Counted from the first letter of the stretch, positions 1 through 10,464 are shown. The stretch: 64,000 nt of DNA from Acinetobacter indicus CIP 110367 (GCF_000488255.1 NZ_KI530745.1:496001-560000), one strand, 5' to 3'. Program-made: numbers and translations. Notes: generated by a model from the sequence alone, not told the origin.

Positions 1-37
1 AATGCGAGTAGAACAATGACAAAAATGAGGCCATATC

Positions 38-1492
38 ATGCAAACCAGATTGATAGAATTATTGAAAAATAGCGTGTCATCCATTGTGCTAGACGGGGAA
101 ACGGATTACCTCATTGAGAAAAACCGTGCCTTAAATGATTTTTATCCGGTATTTTTATCGGTGTTAAGACACCGGCCATCCCTCATTGACAGCCTGAGAA
201 ATCAGCTTAATCCGCGGCTGGCTGAAATTTTTGGTACTAACCTGAACCTGAAACAGCAGTTTCTGGAATTTAGCCGCGGTCAGGCGCCGGCAGATGAAAT
301 TGAATCTATCCTGAACCGGGCCATCGTACCAACCTTAGGTTTTTTAGAAAGCGAGGCCGGCTCGACCGATCCTGAGGCGATTGTGCATTTGCTTGATCAG
401 CATATGCCGGACATTCAGGCTGCTTTGCCGGAATGGGCCGCTGCGCTGCTGGCCGGTTTGGGCGTCAATGCCACTGCCGGGCAGACTATTCATCAGGCGC
501 CTGAGTTATATGAAGAGGTGCCAGAGCAGAAGCGCTCGCCGTGGGTACCGATTCTGATTTTTATTATTCTGGCATTGTTACTGGCCTTTTTATTTAAAGC
601 CTGTTCTGACCGTAATGAAGAAGAGGTGCCTGTTACCCAGGCAGCAGCGACGGAACCGGCCTATTTGCAGGTCAATACCGGTTCCAATGGCGATCTGGTC
701 ACCTGTCAGTTGTATCTGAACAATCCGGCTTATACCGACATTCTGCAAACAGAAGTTAAACGGATTTTTAACCATCCGACAGGTTGTGGGGTGAATAGCG
801 CCAGTAATTATCATAGTGAATTTATTGATCAGGATGTGATTCCAACGGCATTGAAAATCCTGAAAGATGTGTCGAATACCAATATGACCTGGATGGGTGA
901 GCAGATTGCGATTCAGTCCACCAATCCGGCAGATGCGCAGCGTGTGGCCAATCAGCTGCGTCCTTTGGCCAAGAATATGACCATTACGGTGCAGCAGGAT
1001 CTCGATGTACAGACCGTCACACCAGCGACCACGACCGCAGCACAAGCCTTGGCCGTGATTAACCCGGATAATATTCAGGCGCTGGATGTCGCCACAGCCT
1101 TAAATCTGGAGGCGATTCATTTTGAGTCGGCATCTTCGACTGTACCGGAAGCCAATCAGCCAATTCTGGATCAGGCTGCGGCCTTAATCCAGCGTGCGCC
1201 GCATGTACATTTGACCATTAAAGGCCATACCGATGCAGTAGGCAGCAATGAAGCCAATAATCTGTTGTCCTTACGCCGTGCTGAAGCGGTACGTGATTAT
1301 CTGGTGCAGCGTGGGGTTGATCCTTCACAGTTACAGGCCGTGGGGTATGGCCAGCAACAGCCGATGGAACCAAATGCAACCCCAGAAGGGCAGTTCCAGA
1401 ACCGTCGTATTGAGTTTGAAGTATTAAATACAGAAACCGGGGTGGTACGTGCGGTTGATGATCAGGGCATTGTCGAGAAGAAAGCAGAGTAA
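38..1492 (+). CDS. OmpA-family peptidoglycan-binding protein with internal membrane anchor
   Basis: The 484-residue product has an N-terminal region of about 165 residues without a signal peptide, one strongly hydrophobic segment at about residues 169-187, a middle domain (about 210-345) that resembles a BON-like fold, and a C-terminal OmpA domain (about 355-475). The OmpA domain carries the TDAxG motif (Asp399) and the RRAEAV motif (Arg413-414), which in this family contact diaminopimelate of peptidoglycan. The likely topology is N-terminus in the cytoplasm and C-terminus in the periplasm, tethering inner membrane to cell wall. This differs from the barrel-type OmpA. The gene is followed directly by a strong hairpin terminator and appears monocistronic. 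The domain call is sure; the cellular role is inferred. Confidence 0.85.
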   Translation: MQTRLIELLKNSVSSIVLDGETDYLIEKNRALNDFYPVFLSVLRHRPSLIDSLRNQLNPRLAEIFGTNLNLKQQFLEFSRGQAPADEIESILNRAIVPTLGFLESEAGSTDPEAIVHLLDQHMPDIQAALPEWAAALLAGLGVNATAGQTIHQAPELYEEVPEQKRSPWVPILIFIILALLLAFLFKACSDRNEEEVPVTQAAATEPAYLQVNTGSNGDLVTCQLYLNNPAYTDILQTEVKRIFNHPTGCGVNSASNYHSEFIDQDVIPTALKILKDVSNTNMTWMGEQIAIQSTNPADAQRVANQLRPLAKNMTITVQQDLDVQTVTPATTTAAQALAVINPDNIQALDVATALNLEAIHFESASSTVPEANQPILDQAAALIQRAPHVHLTIKGHTDAVGSNEANNLLSLRRAEAVRDYLVQRGVDPSQLQAVGYGQQQPMEPNATPEGQFQNRRIEFEVLNTETGVVRAVDDQGIVEKKAE

Positions 1493-1510
1493 GTTCGGTT
1501 AAGGGAATAG

Positions 1511-1541
1511 AAAAGGACGACTTGAAGTCGTCCTTTTGGGT
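1511..1541 (+). terminator. Rho-independent terminator after the OmpA-family gene
   Basis: AAAAGGACGACTT and its exact complement AAGTCGTCCTTTT are separated by one base, giving a long stem that ends in a T-run. It lies 19 bases after the stop codon at 1492. Confidence 0.8.
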
Positions 1542-1612
1542 TTAGTTGAATAGCAGAGGTAGAAGTGGGGATGTATTCACGACCATCCGATGCCCGTTTT
1601 TAAAACCAGCCA

Positions 1613-2251
1613 TTAAGCTGCATTACGTATTAAAGGCACCCCGGTGACTTTCTGGATTTCATCAAAACTGACCTCCGGTGCCAGTTCCACCAGCTGCACG
1701 CCGGTTGGGGTAATATCCAGAACGCCCAAATCGGTAATTACGCGATGAACCACGGCTTTACCGGTCAGCGGCAGGCTACACTGTGAAACGATTTTAGGTG
1801 TCCCATCTTTGGCGCAGTGTTCCATCAACACCACCACTTTTTGCACACCTGCGACCAGGTCCATGGCACCGCCCATACCTTTGACTTTTTTGCCCGGAAT
1901 CATCCAGTTGGCCAGATCGCCCTGTTCAGAGACTTCCATGGCCCCCAGAATGGCAATATTGACATGGCCGCCACGGATCATGGCAAAAGAGTCTGCGCTA
2001 GAGAAAAACGAAGCACCTTGACGAGCTGTGACCGTCTGTTTGCCGGCATTAATCAGGTCAGCATCGACCGTGGCTTCAGTTGGGAATCCCCCAATCCCGA
2101 GCAGGCCGTTTTCTGACTGTAGCCAGACGTTGATATTTTCTGGAATATAGTTAGCGACTAAAGTTGGTAAACCAATCCCTAAATTGACATAGAAACCATC
2201 TTCCAGTTCTTGTGCGGCGCGCTGCGCCATTTGATTACGCGTCCAAGCCAT
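1613..2251 (-). CDS. scoB: 3-oxoacid CoA-transferase subunit B
   Basis: A 212-residue class I CoA-transferase beta subunit. The SENG motif contains the catalytic glutamate (Glu47) that forms the CoA thioester intermediate, and a Gly-rich GMGGAMD stretch follows at mid-protein. With subunit A it moves CoA from succinyl-CoA to acetoacetate, yielding acetoacetyl-CoA. It is the last gene of the leucine degradation operon and starts three bases after the end of subunit A, so the two are translationally linked. Its presence closes the pathway, because HMG-CoA lyase just upstream releases free acetoacetate. AtoA-type naming would also fit; the substrate is inferred from context. Confidence 0.9.
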   Translation of the reverse strand: MAWTRNQMAQRAAQELEDGFYVNLGIGLPTLVANYIPENINVWLQSENGLLGIGGFPTEATVDADLINAGKQTVTARQGASFFSSADSFAMIRGGHVNIAILGAMEVSEQGDLANWMIPGKKVKGMGGAMDLVAGVQKVVVLMEHCAKDGTPKIVSQCSLPLTGKAVVHRVITDLGVLDITPTGVQLVELAPEVSFDEIQKVTGVPLIRNAA

Positions 2252-2254
2252 GGT

Positions 2255-2959
2255 TTAAGCCTCCGCCTTTAAAGTCATTTGTTCAATACGTTTTTCAGGA
2301 TGTGCATTTAACACAATGCGGTTGACATAAATCCCCGGCAGATGGATTTCATCTGGATCGAGCGCGCCAATCTCTACAATTTCTTCGACTTCGGCAATGG
2401 TGATTTTGCCCGCCATGGCACAGACCGGATTAAAGTTTTGTGCAGTTTTACGGAAAATCAGGTTGCCGGCCTTGTCGGCTTTATAGGCTTTGACCAGGGC
2501 AACATCGGCAGTTAAAGATTCTTCTAAGATATAATTCTGACCTTTAAACTGGCGCACTTCTTTGCCTTCCGCGATGACGGTACCGACACCGGTGGCGGTA
2601 AAGAAGGCTGGAATACCTGCACCGCCGGCACGTAATTTTTCTGCCAGCGTACCTTGCGGGGTCAGTTCAACTTCCAGTTCACCACTCAGGAACTGGCGTT
2701 CAAATTCCTTGTTTTCACCGACATAGGATGAAATCATTTTTTTAATCTGTTTGGTTTCAAGCAGCAGCCCCAGACCAAAACCATCGACACCGGCATTGTT
2801 GGAAATACAGGTCAGCTGTTTGGCACCGGTGTCTTTTAGCGCGGCAATTAATGCTTCAGGAATCCCGCACAGGCCAAAACCACCCACGGCCAGGGTTTGA
2901 CCATCCTGAACCACGCCATTTAAGGCGGCTTGTGCGCTGTCATAGACTTTATTTGCCAT
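2255..2959 (-). CDS. scoA: 3-oxoacid CoA-transferase subunit A
   Basis: A 234-residue class I CoA-transferase alpha subunit. It shows the [10 protein letters not shown] glycine-rich motif near residue 27 and the [12 protein letters not shown] motif near residue 53, both typical of ScoA/AtoD/PcaI-like proteins. It pairs with the B subunit encoded immediately downstream. A gap of 96 bases separates it from the HMG-CoA lyase gene, wider than other gaps in this operon, so a secondary promoter is possible. In this setting it most likely activates acetoacetate made from leucine. Confidence 0.9.
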   Translation of the reverse strand: MANKVYDSAQAALNGVVQDGQTLAVGGFGLCGIPEALIAALKDTGAKQLTCISNNAGVDGFGLGLLLETKQIKKMISSYVGENKEFERQFLSGELEVELTPQGTLAEKLRAGGAGIPAFFTATGVGTVIAEGKEVRQFKGQNYILEESLTADVALVKAYKADKAGNLIFRKTAQNFNPVCAMAGKITIAEVEEIVEIGALDPDEIHLPGIYVNRIVLNAHPEKRIEQMTLKAEA

Positions 2960-3055
2960 GTGTCACCTCTATTTTTATCCTTTTTTCAGCAGATTGCTGC
3001 TGTTACATCCTTGAGTGGCTTGAGGGCATTGCTCAAGCCGGGTTTTATTCGGTTA

Positions 3056-3958
3056 TTAAGCGCAGGCTTTTTGCCAGTAGGCATTGGCATAATTGGATGG
3101 ATTATTGCGCTGTAAAACATTGCTGATGTTACGGCTGGCCTGCATCAAGGCATCCAGCTGAATGCCGGTTTCATAGCCCATGTTGGACAGCAGGTAATAC
3201 AGATCTTCGGTTGAGACATTGCCGGATGCGCCTTTGGCATAAGGACAGCCGCCTAAACCGGCAATTGACGAGTCAAAAACGCGAATACCTTGCAGCAGTG
3301 ACTGGTAAATATTGGCGATGGCCATGCCATAGGTATTATGGAAATGACCGGCCAGCACCGTCGTATCCAGTTCAGCTAGACAGGCATCCCAGACTTTTTT
3401 CACCCGGTCGGGTGTGGCGGTGCCAATGGTTTCACCTAAAGACACTTCATAGCAGCCCATATCCAGCAGGCGCTGCGAAACTTTTGCCACCTGCTGCGGA
3501 TCAATTGCGCCTTCATACGGACAATCGACCATACAGGACACATAACCACGCACACGAATGTTGTGCGCTTTGGCTTCACGCATTACATCGCTGAATTTTT
3601 CAAAGCTTTCATCAATCGAACAATTGATGTTTTTGCGGGTAAAACTTTCAGACGCGGCGGTAAAGACCGCCACTTCTTTGCAACCCACTGCCAGCGCAGA
3701 TTCAAAACCTTTCAGGTTTGGCGTGAGCAGGCTGAACTGAATATTTGGATCTTTGGGCAAGCCGGCAAACAGCACATCGCTGTCTGCCATTTGCGGTACC
3801 CATTTGGCCGATACACAGGAACCAACTTCAATGGCCTGTAAACCGGTTTGCATTAAATCCAGAATCAGCTGTCTGCGGTCATCCAGGGTTAAGGGTGTTT
3901 TTTCATTTTGCAGGCCATCGCGTGGCCCGACTTCAACAATTTTGACAAATTCGCTCAT
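3056..3958 (-). CDS. liuE: Hydroxymethylglutaryl-CoA lyase
   Basis: The 300-residue TIM-barrel lyase cleaves 3-hydroxy-3-methylglutaryl-CoA to acetyl-CoA and acetoacetate, the last carbon-carbon cleavage of leucine catabolism. The N-terminal VEVGPRDGLQNE motif is the HMG-CoA lyase/DRE-TIM signature with the metal-binding Asp. The GHFHNTYG motif supplies metal-binding histidines, and GGCPYAKGASGN is the active-site cysteine loop. Length is normal for bacterial MvaB/LiuE. The start codon overlaps the stop of the carboxylase alpha gene by four bases (ATGA type), supporting coupled translation. Confidence 0.95.
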   Translation of the reverse strand: MSEFVKIVEVGPRDGLQNEKTPLTLDDRRQLILDLMQTGLQAIEVGSCVSAKWVPQMADSDVLFAGLPKDPNIQFSLLTPNLKGFESALAVGCKEVAVFTAASESFTRKNINCSIDESFEKFSDVMREAKAHNIRVRGYVSCMVDCPYEGAIDPQQVAKVSQRLLDMGCYEVSLGETIGTATPDRVKKVWDACLAELDTTVLAGHFHNTYGMAIANIYQSLLQGIRVFDSSIAGLGGCPYAKGASGNVSTEDLYYLLSNMGYETGIQLDALMQASRNISNVLQRNNPSNYANAYWQKACA

Positions 3959-5949
3959 GCGACTTCCTCCGCCAGCGGCTGGAATTCCACCAGCTCATCG
4001 CCAGCTTTGACCTGATCACCGGCCTGGAAGTAAGAGCTGGCCACGATGCCATCATGCGGTGCACGAATCGAGTATTCGATTTTCATGGCTTCGAGGGTCA
4101 TCAGGACATCGTCTTTTTTGACTTTGTCATTGGCCGCGACCAGTACCTGAGTGATGACACCCGGCATTGGCGCAGTCAGGTTGTTTTCAGCACCTTGTTC
4201 ATCATCCTGGTTAAATACCGGTTTCAGATAGGTAAATTTATAGCTCTGGCCATTCTGGAACAGGGTAATGCCATGTTCAGTCTGGCTAAAGGCCAGTTTT
4301 TGCTGTTTGCCGGCCAGCTTGAATTGCAGGGTATGCGCATCCAGTAACTGACCCTCAAGCTCAAAATTCTGACCCTCATACTGTGCGACAAAGCCATGTT
4401 CTTGTGCTGCAAACTGGATATTTAACGTTTTGTCATTACATTGAAATTTGATTGTCTGACCCGATTGCAGATTTAAACGCCAGAAAGCATTGGTCTGCCA
4501 CACCGGATTGCTGGCACTCGGGTTTTGTGCCAAACGTGACAGTAATTCGATGAAGGCCGCGCTGACCACTAGCGTACTGTTCAGCTCTGTGGCCGGTTTT
4601 AGCAGGAATTCTTCTTCGCGCTGAATCAGGCCAGTATCCAAATTGGCATTCTTGAAAGAATCGCACAGCACCAGACGATCCAGGAAGGCAATGTTGTTGC
4701 CCAGACCATCAACATGGAACTGACCTAAAGCATGGTGCATTTGCGTTAATGCCGCTTCACGGTTTTTGCCCCAGACAATCAGTTTGGCAATCATTGGGTC
4801 GTAGTAGGTGCTAATTTCATCGCCTTCAACAATACCACTGTCGACACGTACCGCTTCATTTTGTGCTGGATAATGCAGATAGCTGATTTGACCAATCGCC
4901 GGAATAAAGCCTTTTTCAGGTTCTTCGGCATAAACACGTGCTTCTAAAGCATGGCCGTGAATCTGCAATTCGTGCTGCTGTTTTGGTAAAGGCTCACCAA
5001 AGGCGACGCGTAATTGCCACTCGACCAGATCCTGACCGGTAATCATTTCAGTCACCGGGTGCTCAACCTGCAGACGGGTGTTCATTTCCATGAAGTAGGC
5101 GGTCCCGTCTTGCTCGACAATAAACTCGACGGTGCCGGCACCGACATAATTTACGGCACGCGCGGCATCAATTGCGGCCTGGCGCATGGCTTCCAGTTTA
5201 TCTTCCGGCATTTTCGGTGCTGGTGCTTCTTCCAGTACTTTCTGATGGCGGCGCTGTACCGAGCAATCACGCTCAAACAGATGCACATAGTTGCCATGGG
5301 TATCGCCAAACACTTGCACTTCAATATGACGCGGCTGCACTACATAGCGTTCAATCAGTACATCTTCATTGCCAAAGCTGGAACGGGCTTCACTCTTACA
5401 TGAGGCCAGGGCGCTAAGGAAATCTTCACTGCGCTCAACCAGACGCATCCCTTTACCGCCACCGCCGGCGCTGGCTTTAATCAGCACCGGATAGCCAATG
5501 TCATCGGCTTGCTGTTTTAAGAACGCAGCATCCTGATTGGTGCCATGATAACCCGGTGTCAGTGGTACGCCGGCTTTTTCCATCAAGGCTTTAGAGGTGG
5601 CTTTTAAACCCATCGCCAGAATGGCGTCAACTGGCGGGCCAATAAAGACAATGTTGTTGTCCTGACAGGCAAAAGCAAACTGGTCATTTTCAGACAGGAA
5701 GCCATAACCCGGGTGAATGGCTTGTGCGCCGGTGCTTTTTGCGGCTTCGATAATCCGTTCAATCTGTAAATAGCTTTGTGCTGCTGGTGATTCACCAATA
5801 TAGACTGCTTCATCGGCCAGTTTGACATGCTGGGCCTGAGCATCTGCATCTGAATAGACTGCAACAGTTGCAATTCCCAGTTTTTTGGCAGTACGAATGA
5901 CACGGCAGGCAATTTCACCACGGTTGGCAATTAAAATCTTTTCAAACAT
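3955..5949 (-). CDS. liuD: Methylcrotonyl-CoA carboxylase, biotin-containing alpha subunit
   Basis: A 664-residue biotin-dependent carboxylase subunit. It starts with the biotin carboxylase domain (MFEKILIANRGEIACR), continues with an ATP-grasp domain carrying a GGGGKGMR loop (about residues 162-169) and the EMNTRLQVEHPVTE motif, and ends with a biotinyl domain in which Lys623 of EAMKIE is the attachment site. Together with the beta subunit it converts 3-methylcrotonyl-CoA to 3-methylglutaconyl-CoA. The middle 450-570 region is the less conserved BT-like linker. All catalytic motifs are intact. Confidence 0.95.
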   Translation of the reverse strand: MFEKILIANRGEIACRVIRTAKKLGIATVAVYSDADAQAQHVKLADEAVYIGESPAAQSYLQIERIIEAAKSTGAQAIHPGYGFLSENDQFAFACQDNNIVFIGPPVDAILAMGLKATSKALMEKAGVPLTPGYHGTNQDAAFLKQQADDIGYPVLIKASAGGGGKGMRLVERSEDFLSALASCKSEARSSFGNEDVLIERYVVQPRHIEVQVFGDTHGNYVHLFERDCSVQRRHQKVLEEAPAPKMPEDKLEAMRQAAIDAARAVNYVGAGTVEFIVEQDGTAYFMEMNTRLQVEHPVTEMITGQDLVEWQLRVAFGEPLPKQQHELQIHGHALEARVYAEEPEKGFIPAIGQISYLHYPAQNEAVRVDSGIVEGDEISTYYDPMIAKLIVWGKNREAALTQMHHALGQFHVDGLGNNIAFLDRLVLCDSFKNANLDTGLIQREEEFLLKPATELNSTLVVSAAFIELLSRLAQNPSASNPVWQTNAFWRLNLQSGQTIKFQCNDKTLNIQFAAQEHGFVAQYEGQNFELEGQLLDAHTLQFKLAGKQQKLAFSQTEHGITLFQNGQSYKFTYLKPVFNQDDEQGAENNLTAPMPGVITQVLVAANDKVKKDDVLMTLEAMKIEYSIRAPHDGIVASSYFQAGDQVKAGDELVEFQPLAEEVA

Positions 5950-5969
5950 CGTTAGGATCCTTCTAGTTG

Positions 5970-6773
5970 TTATGCCGTGGTCTTGATCCAGGCCGGGCTT
6001 TGTTTGTTAAGGAAAGCATTTAAGCCGTTTTTCGCCTCATCTCCCTGGCGAACGTGGGCAATATGCTGTGCGGTTTGCAGCAAGAGGTCCTCGGTCAGGA
6101 CTTGCTGGTTCACCATCTGAATGAGCTGTTTCGATGCGTGCTGTGCTTCAGGGCCACCGAGTAATAAGGCCTGCACAATTTCATCAATTTTGCTGTCCAG
6201 CTGTTCCGGTGCGGTCACTTCATGTGCCAGACCAATAGCGTGTGCCTGTGCTGCAGAAATCCGTTCAGCAGTTAAAAAGTAACGTGATGCCTGACGTGCG
6301 CCAATGGCACGAATGACATAAGGGCTGATGGTGGATGGCGCCAGGCCTAAACGTACCTCAGAGGTGGCAAATTTGGCATCGGTGCTGGCCACACAAATAT
6401 CACAGGCCGAGGCCAGACCCATACCACCGCCAAAGGCAATGCCATGTACGCGGGCGATGGTTGGCTGTTTTAAGGTGGCCAGACTTTGCAGCATTTTGGC
6501 TAGCTTGAGTGCATCGGCTTCATTGTCGGCTTGTGAGGCCTGACCGGCCTGTTTCATCCAATTCAGGTCGGCGCCGGCAGAGAAGCTTTTGCCGCGTCCT
6601 GCCAAAATCACCACGCGTATATCATCACGAGTATTCAGATGCTGAAAGCAGGCGTGTAATTCCTCAATGACCTGGGTATTAAAGGCATTGTGCAGTTCGG
6701 CACGGTTAATCCACACCGTAGCCACCTGATCTTGCTGTTCGAGTTGTAAAAATTGATAATCCATTTTTGTCAC
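5970..6773 (-). CDS. liuC: Enoyl-CoA hydratase, probable methylglutaconyl-CoA hydratase
   Basis: The 267-residue crotonase-fold protein has the oxyanion-hole segments SAGADLNWM (about residue 66) and GIAFGGGMGLASACD (about residue 112). Position between the two methylcrotonyl-CoA carboxylase genes indicates that it hydrates 3-methylglutaconyl-CoA to HMG-CoA. It lies three bases after the beta-subunit stop and 20 bases before the alpha-subunit start. The family is broad, so the substrate call rests mainly on the operon. Confidence 0.9.
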   Translation of the reverse strand: MTKMDYQFLQLEQQDQVATVWINRAELHNAFNTQVIEELHACFQHLNTRDDIRVVILAGRGKSFSAGADLNWMKQAGQASQADNEADALKLAKMLQSLATLKQPTIARVHGIAFGGGMGLASACDICVASTDAKFATSEVRLGLAPSTISPYVIRAIGARQASRYFLTAERISAAQAHAIGLAHEVTAPEQLDSKIDEIVQALLLGGPEAQHASKQLIQMVNQQVLTEDLLLQTAQHIAHVRQGDEAKNGLNAFLNKQSPAWIKTTA

Positions 6774-6776
6774 CTC

Positions 6777-8378
6777 TTACATGCGGAACACGCCGAATTT
6801 GGTTGGCTGGATTGGGGCATTTAATGCTGCCGCCAGACTGAGCGCCAATACTTCACGTGATTGTGCTGGATCAATAACACCATCATCCCATAAACGCGCA
6901 GAAGCATAATATGGATGACCCTGACGTTCGTACTGGTCACGAATAGGCTGTTTAAACTGATCTTCTTCTTCCGCTGACCAGCTGCCGCCTTTGCTTTCAA
7001 TCTGGTCGCGTTTCAGGGTCGAGAGTACACTCGAAGCCTGCTCACCGCCCATCACCGAAATACGCGAGTTTGGCCAGGTCCACATAAAGCGTGGCGAATA
7101 GGCACGGCCACACATGCCGTAGTTGCCGGCACCAAAAGAACCGCCAATCACCAGGGTCAGTTTCGGCACATTGGCTGTCGCGACTGCCATTACCAGTTTG
7201 GCACCATTTTTGGCAATGCCTTCATTTTCATACTGACGGCCAACCATAAAGCCGGTGATGTTCTGAATAAACAGTAGGGGAATGTTGCGCTGGGTGCACA
7301 GTTCAATAAAGTGTGCGCCTTTTTGTGCCGACTCGGAAAACAGAATCCCGTTGTTGGCAATAATACCAACCGACATACCGTACAGTTTGGCAAAGCCGGT
7401 GACCAGCGTGGTCCCAAAACGTGCCTTGAACTCGTCAAAACGTGAACCATCGACAATACGGGCAATCACTTCACGCACATCAAACGGTTTACGTGCATCA
7501 GTCGGGACAATGCCGTACAGCTCGGACGCATCGAATAATGGTGCTTCGACATTTTCCGGTTGTGGATTTGGTTTTTTATTTAAATTGGCGACGATGTTGC
7601 GGGCAATGGCCAAAGCATGTTCGTCATTTTCTGCCAGATGATCGGCCACACCTGATAAACGGGTGTGCACATCTCCACCGCCCAGGTCTTCACTGCTGAC
7701 CACTTCACCGGTGGCAGCTTTCACCAGTGGCGGGCCACCCAGGAAAATCGTACCCTGATTCCGCACAATAATGGTTTCATCGGACATGGCAGGGACATAA
7801 GCACCGCCGGCTGTACAGCTGCCCATCACCACGGCGATCTGGGCAATGCCCATGCTCGACATACGCGCCTGATTGTAGAAAATACGGCCGAAGTGATCAC
7901 GGTCCGGGAATACTTCATCTTGCAGCGGTAAATAGGCACCGCCAGAATCGACCAGATAGATACAGGTCAGATGGTTCTGCTCGGCAATTTCCTGAGCGCG
8001 TAAATGCTTTTTCACAGTCAGCGGATAATACGTTCCGCCTTTGACTGTCGCATCATTGGCAATGATCATACAGGTCACGCCATTGACCTGACCGACACCG
8101 GCCACCACACCGGCAGCAGGCACATCATCCTGATACACCTGATAGGCAGCCAGCTGACCAATTTCAATAAAAGCCGTACCCGGATCAATCAGGTGGTCAA
8201 TCCGTTCACGTGGTAATAATTTACCGCGATCCAGATGTTTCTGACGTGCAGTTTCACCGCCGCCGAGGGCAATTTTCTGGACTTTCTGTTTCAGGTCATC
8301 GACCAGGGTTTGCATCGCTGCGTGGTTGTTTTTGAACTCTTCGCTGCGAATATTGATTTTGCTCTGTAATTGATTCAT
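6777..8378 (-). CDS. liuB: Methylcrotonyl-CoA carboxylase, carboxyltransferase beta subunit
   Basis: A 533-residue acyl-CoA carboxyltransferase with the usual N and C carboxyltransferase halves. Visible motifs include [10 protein letters not shown] near residue 39, the [16 protein letters not shown] loop and the [16 protein letters not shown] loop; the two Gly-rich loops form the oxyanion holes for acyl-CoA and biotin. Length and motif order are those of methylcrotonyl-CoA rather than propionyl-CoA carboxylases. It is the second gene of the operon, 34 bases after the dehydrogenase stop. Confidence 0.95.
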   Translation of the reverse strand: MNQLQSKINIRSEEFKNNHAAMQTLVDDLKQKVQKIALGGGETARQKHLDRGKLLPRERIDHLIDPGTAFIEIGQLAAYQVYQDDVPAAGVVAGVGQVNGVTCMIIANDATVKGGTYYPLTVKKHLRAQEIAEQNHLTCIYLVDSGGAYLPLQDEVFPDRDHFGRIFYNQARMSSMGIAQIAVVMGSCTAGGAYVPAMSDETIIVRNQGTIFLGGPPLVKAATGEVVSSEDLGGGDVHTRLSGVADHLAENDEHALAIARNIVANLNKKPNPQPENVEAPLFDASELYGIVPTDARKPFDVREVIARIVDGSRFDEFKARFGTTLVTGFAKLYGMSVGIIANNGILFSESAQKGAHFIELCTQRNIPLLFIQNITGFMVGRQYENEGIAKNGAKLVMAVATANVPKLTLVIGGSFGAGNYGMCGRAYSPRFMWTWPNSRISVMGGEQASSVLSTLKRDQIESKGGSWSAEEEDQFKQPIRDQYERQGHPYYASARLWDDGVIDPAQSREVLALSLAAALNAPIQPTKFGVFRM

Positions 8379-8412
8379 GCCAACATCCTTGTCTATTCTT
8401 GTGATTTATTTT

Positions 8413-9585
8413 TTAGGCAGTTTCGTTAAACAGTTCGCGGCCAATCAGCATACGGCGAATTTCCGAGGTGCCTGCACCAATTTCATAGAGTTTGGCATCA
8501 CGCCATAAACGTCCAGCAGAAAATTCATTGATATAACCGTTCCCACCTAGCGTCTGAATGGTTTCACCGGCCATCCAGGTGGCTTTTTCGGCTGCATATA
8601 AAATTGCGCTGGCAGCATCTTTACGCAGGCTGCGGCTATGCTCGGCTTTGTCACATTCTGCACCTACGGCATAGACCAGTGCTTTACAGGCCAGCCAGGT
8701 CGAATACATATCAGCAATTTTGCCTTGCATCAGCTGGAATTCGCCCAGTGCCTGACCAAACTGTTTACGCTCGTGGATATACGGAATCACGGTGTCTAGG
8801 CAGGCATCCATAATGCCCAGTGGGCCTGCGCTTAATACAGCACGTTCATAGTCCAGACCACTCATCAGCACTTTTACACCATTGCCGACACCGCCGAGGA
8901 CGTTTTCTTTCGGTACGCGCACGTTGTCAAAGAACAGTGGATAGGTATTCGAGCCGCGCATGCCCAGTTTGTCCAGGTGCGTACCGTGGCTAAAGCCCGG
9001 CATGGTTTTTTCAATCAGGAAAGCGGTCATGCCTTTGGCGCCGGCTTGGGTATCAGTTTTGGCATACACTACCAGCACATCTGCATCGCCACCGTTGGTG
9101 ATCCACATTTTTGAACCGTTTAGCAGATAATGATCGCCCTGATCTTCAGCTTTGAGTTTCATGCTCACCACATCGGAGCCGGCATTCGGTTCTGACATGG
9201 CCAATGCGCCGACATATTCACCTGAAATCAGTTTCGGTAAATAGCGCTGTTTCTGTTCTTCGTTACCATTACGCTTAATTTGGTTCACACATAGGTTAGA
9301 ATGTGCCCCGTAGGAAAGGCCAATGGATGCTGAGGCACGTGAAATTTCCTGCATGGCAATAATATGTGCCAGATAACCGAGGTTGGTGCCACCATATTCC
9401 TCACTTACGGTTAGACCGAGTAAACCCATGTCCCCAAACTTTTTCCAAAGATGAGCAGGGAATTCGTTGTCACGGTCGACCTGTTGAGCAATTGGTGCGA
9501 TCTCTTTTGCACAAAATGCAGCAACTGAATCACGAAGGGCGATCAGTGTTTCATCCAAACCGAAATCCAAGCTTTGTAAATTCAT
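8413..9585 (-). CDS. liuA: Isovaleryl-CoA dehydrogenase
   Basis: FAD-dependent acyl-CoA dehydrogenase that oxidises isovaleryl-CoA to 3-methylcrotonyl-CoA, first step of this operon. The sequence shows the [15 protein letters not shown] flavin/substrate signature, the WITNGG motif, and the C-terminal [19 protein letters not shown] segment. The glutamate of the [12 protein letters not shown] region corresponds to the isovaleryl-type catalytic base. I chose the ATG at 9585 (390 residues, MNLQSLDFG) because this is the normal family length; an in-frame upstream start at 9660 would add 25 residues with no homology-like features. A second ATG four codons upstream of 9585 is also possible. Confidence 0.93.
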   Translation of the reverse strand: MNLQSLDFGLDETLIALRDSVAAFCAKEIAPIAQQVDRDNEFPAHLWKKFGDMGLLGLTVSEEYGGTNLGYLAHIIAMQEISRASASIGLSYGAHSNLCVNQIKRNGNEEQKQRYLPKLISGEYVGALAMSEPNAGSDVVSMKLKAEDQGDHYLLNGSKMWITNGGDADVLVVYAKTDTQAGAKGMTAFLIEKTMPGFSHGTHLDKLGMRGSNTYPLFFDNVRVPKENVLGGVGNGVKVLMSGLDYERAVLSAGPLGIMDACLDTVIPYIHERKQFGQALGEFQLMQGKIADMYSTWLACKALVYAVGAECDKAEHSRSLRKDAASAILYAAEKATWMAGETIQTLGGNGYINEFSAGRLWRDAKLYEIGAGTSEIRRMLIGRELFNETA

Positions 9586-9732
9586 TTCTTCATCCATCCT
9601 GCGGTTATATTTGTTGTTTCCAAAAAAGCATTTTTGTTGTGCTTGGTTTTTAACATACATCGAAAATTTAAAAAAGTGAACTAAAATTCACAAAATGATT
9701 TACAATTCATTTTATCTGGTTGAGAATAAGAT
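9586..9732. promoter_or_regulatory. Divergent promoter/operator region between liuA and the TetR gene
   Basis: Two inverted repeats lie side by side: GTGAA-N6-TTCAC at 9676-9691 and AAAATGA-N8-TCATTTT at 9692-9713. On the minus strand a candidate promoter reads TTGTGA (9693 to 9688), 17 bases, TAAATT (9670 to 9665), so the first palindrome overlaps the -35 box. This is the expected layout for repression by the adjacent TetR-type protein. Operator identity is inferred, not shown. Confidence 0.5.
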
Positions 9733-10362
9733 ATGAGTTATAAAAGATCATCATTGATGCAGGAACGAATGGAACAGAATCGCCTGTCGATTTTGCAGTC
9801 CGCTCGTGAACTAATTGCTCAAGGGGGCTTTAAAGAGGCGTCGATTCAGGCCATTGCGGAACGTGCCGGTGTATCTACCGGTCTGGTCTATCGATATTTC
9901 GAAAACAAAAGCCAGATTTTAATTGAAGTGTTGTCGAATGCGATTCAGCATGAGGTTGAAATTTTGAACCACATTGCCGGCTCGGATTTATCGCCAAAAC
10001 AGAAATTGCAAAAATCTGTTACAACTTTTGTGAAGCGTGCCATGAACAGTCCCCAACTGGCGTATGCGCTCATGTTTGAACCGGTTGATCCGGAAATGGA
10101 ACATGAACGTTTTCGCAGTAAACAGCTGATCAAGCAGAGCATTAAGGAAATTTTGGCTGAAGGAAAAGTCAATGGTGAGTTTGAGTTTGAAGATTTGAAC
10201 ACCGCCGCACTGGGCGTGGTTGGCTCTATGACTTTTGTGGTGATTGAACCTTTAAACCCATCTCGCAATGTGATGTTTGATCAAAACTATAAGGATTACT
10301 TTGTCAAACAGATTGCCGATTTTTGTGTGAACGCAGTACGACGACAGGAGGGAAGTGAGTAA
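9733..10362 (+). CDS. TetR/AcrR-family regulator, probable regulator of the leucine operon
   Basis: The 209-residue protein has an N-terminal TetR helix-turn-helix (about residues 18-65; IAERAGVSTGLVYRYFENK is the recognition region) and a helical ligand-binding domain after it. It is transcribed divergently from liuA across a short region with two inverted repeats. In proteobacteria, leucine genes are often controlled by LiuR (MerR type) or LiuQ (TetR type), so a LiuQ-like role is plausible. Likely effectors are acyl-CoA intermediates such as isovaleryl-CoA, which is inference. The ribosome-binding site is weak at this start. Confidence 0.85.
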   Translation: MSYKRSSLMQERMEQNRLSILQSARELIAQGGFKEASIQAIAERAGVSTGLVYRYFENKSQILIEVLSNAIQHEVEILNHIAGSDLSPKQKLQKSVTTFVKRAMNSPQLAYALMFEPVDPEMEHERFRSKQLIKQSIKEILAEGKVNGEFEFEDLNTAALGVVGSMTFVVIEPLNPSRNVMFDQNYKDYFVKQIADFCVNAVRRQEGSE

Positions 10363-10464
10363 AAAACGATAAAAACGGCAGGGAAGACAGACAGGTAGTC
10401 GTGGTTCAAAAACAATTAGTAGAGTTGAAAATCAGAATTACAAAGAATCAAGGAGAACGATTCA

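Noticed and set aside
5014..5403. Long plus-strand frames opposite the carboxylase genes
   Set aside because: They are shadows of well-supported minus-strand genes, without initiation signals.
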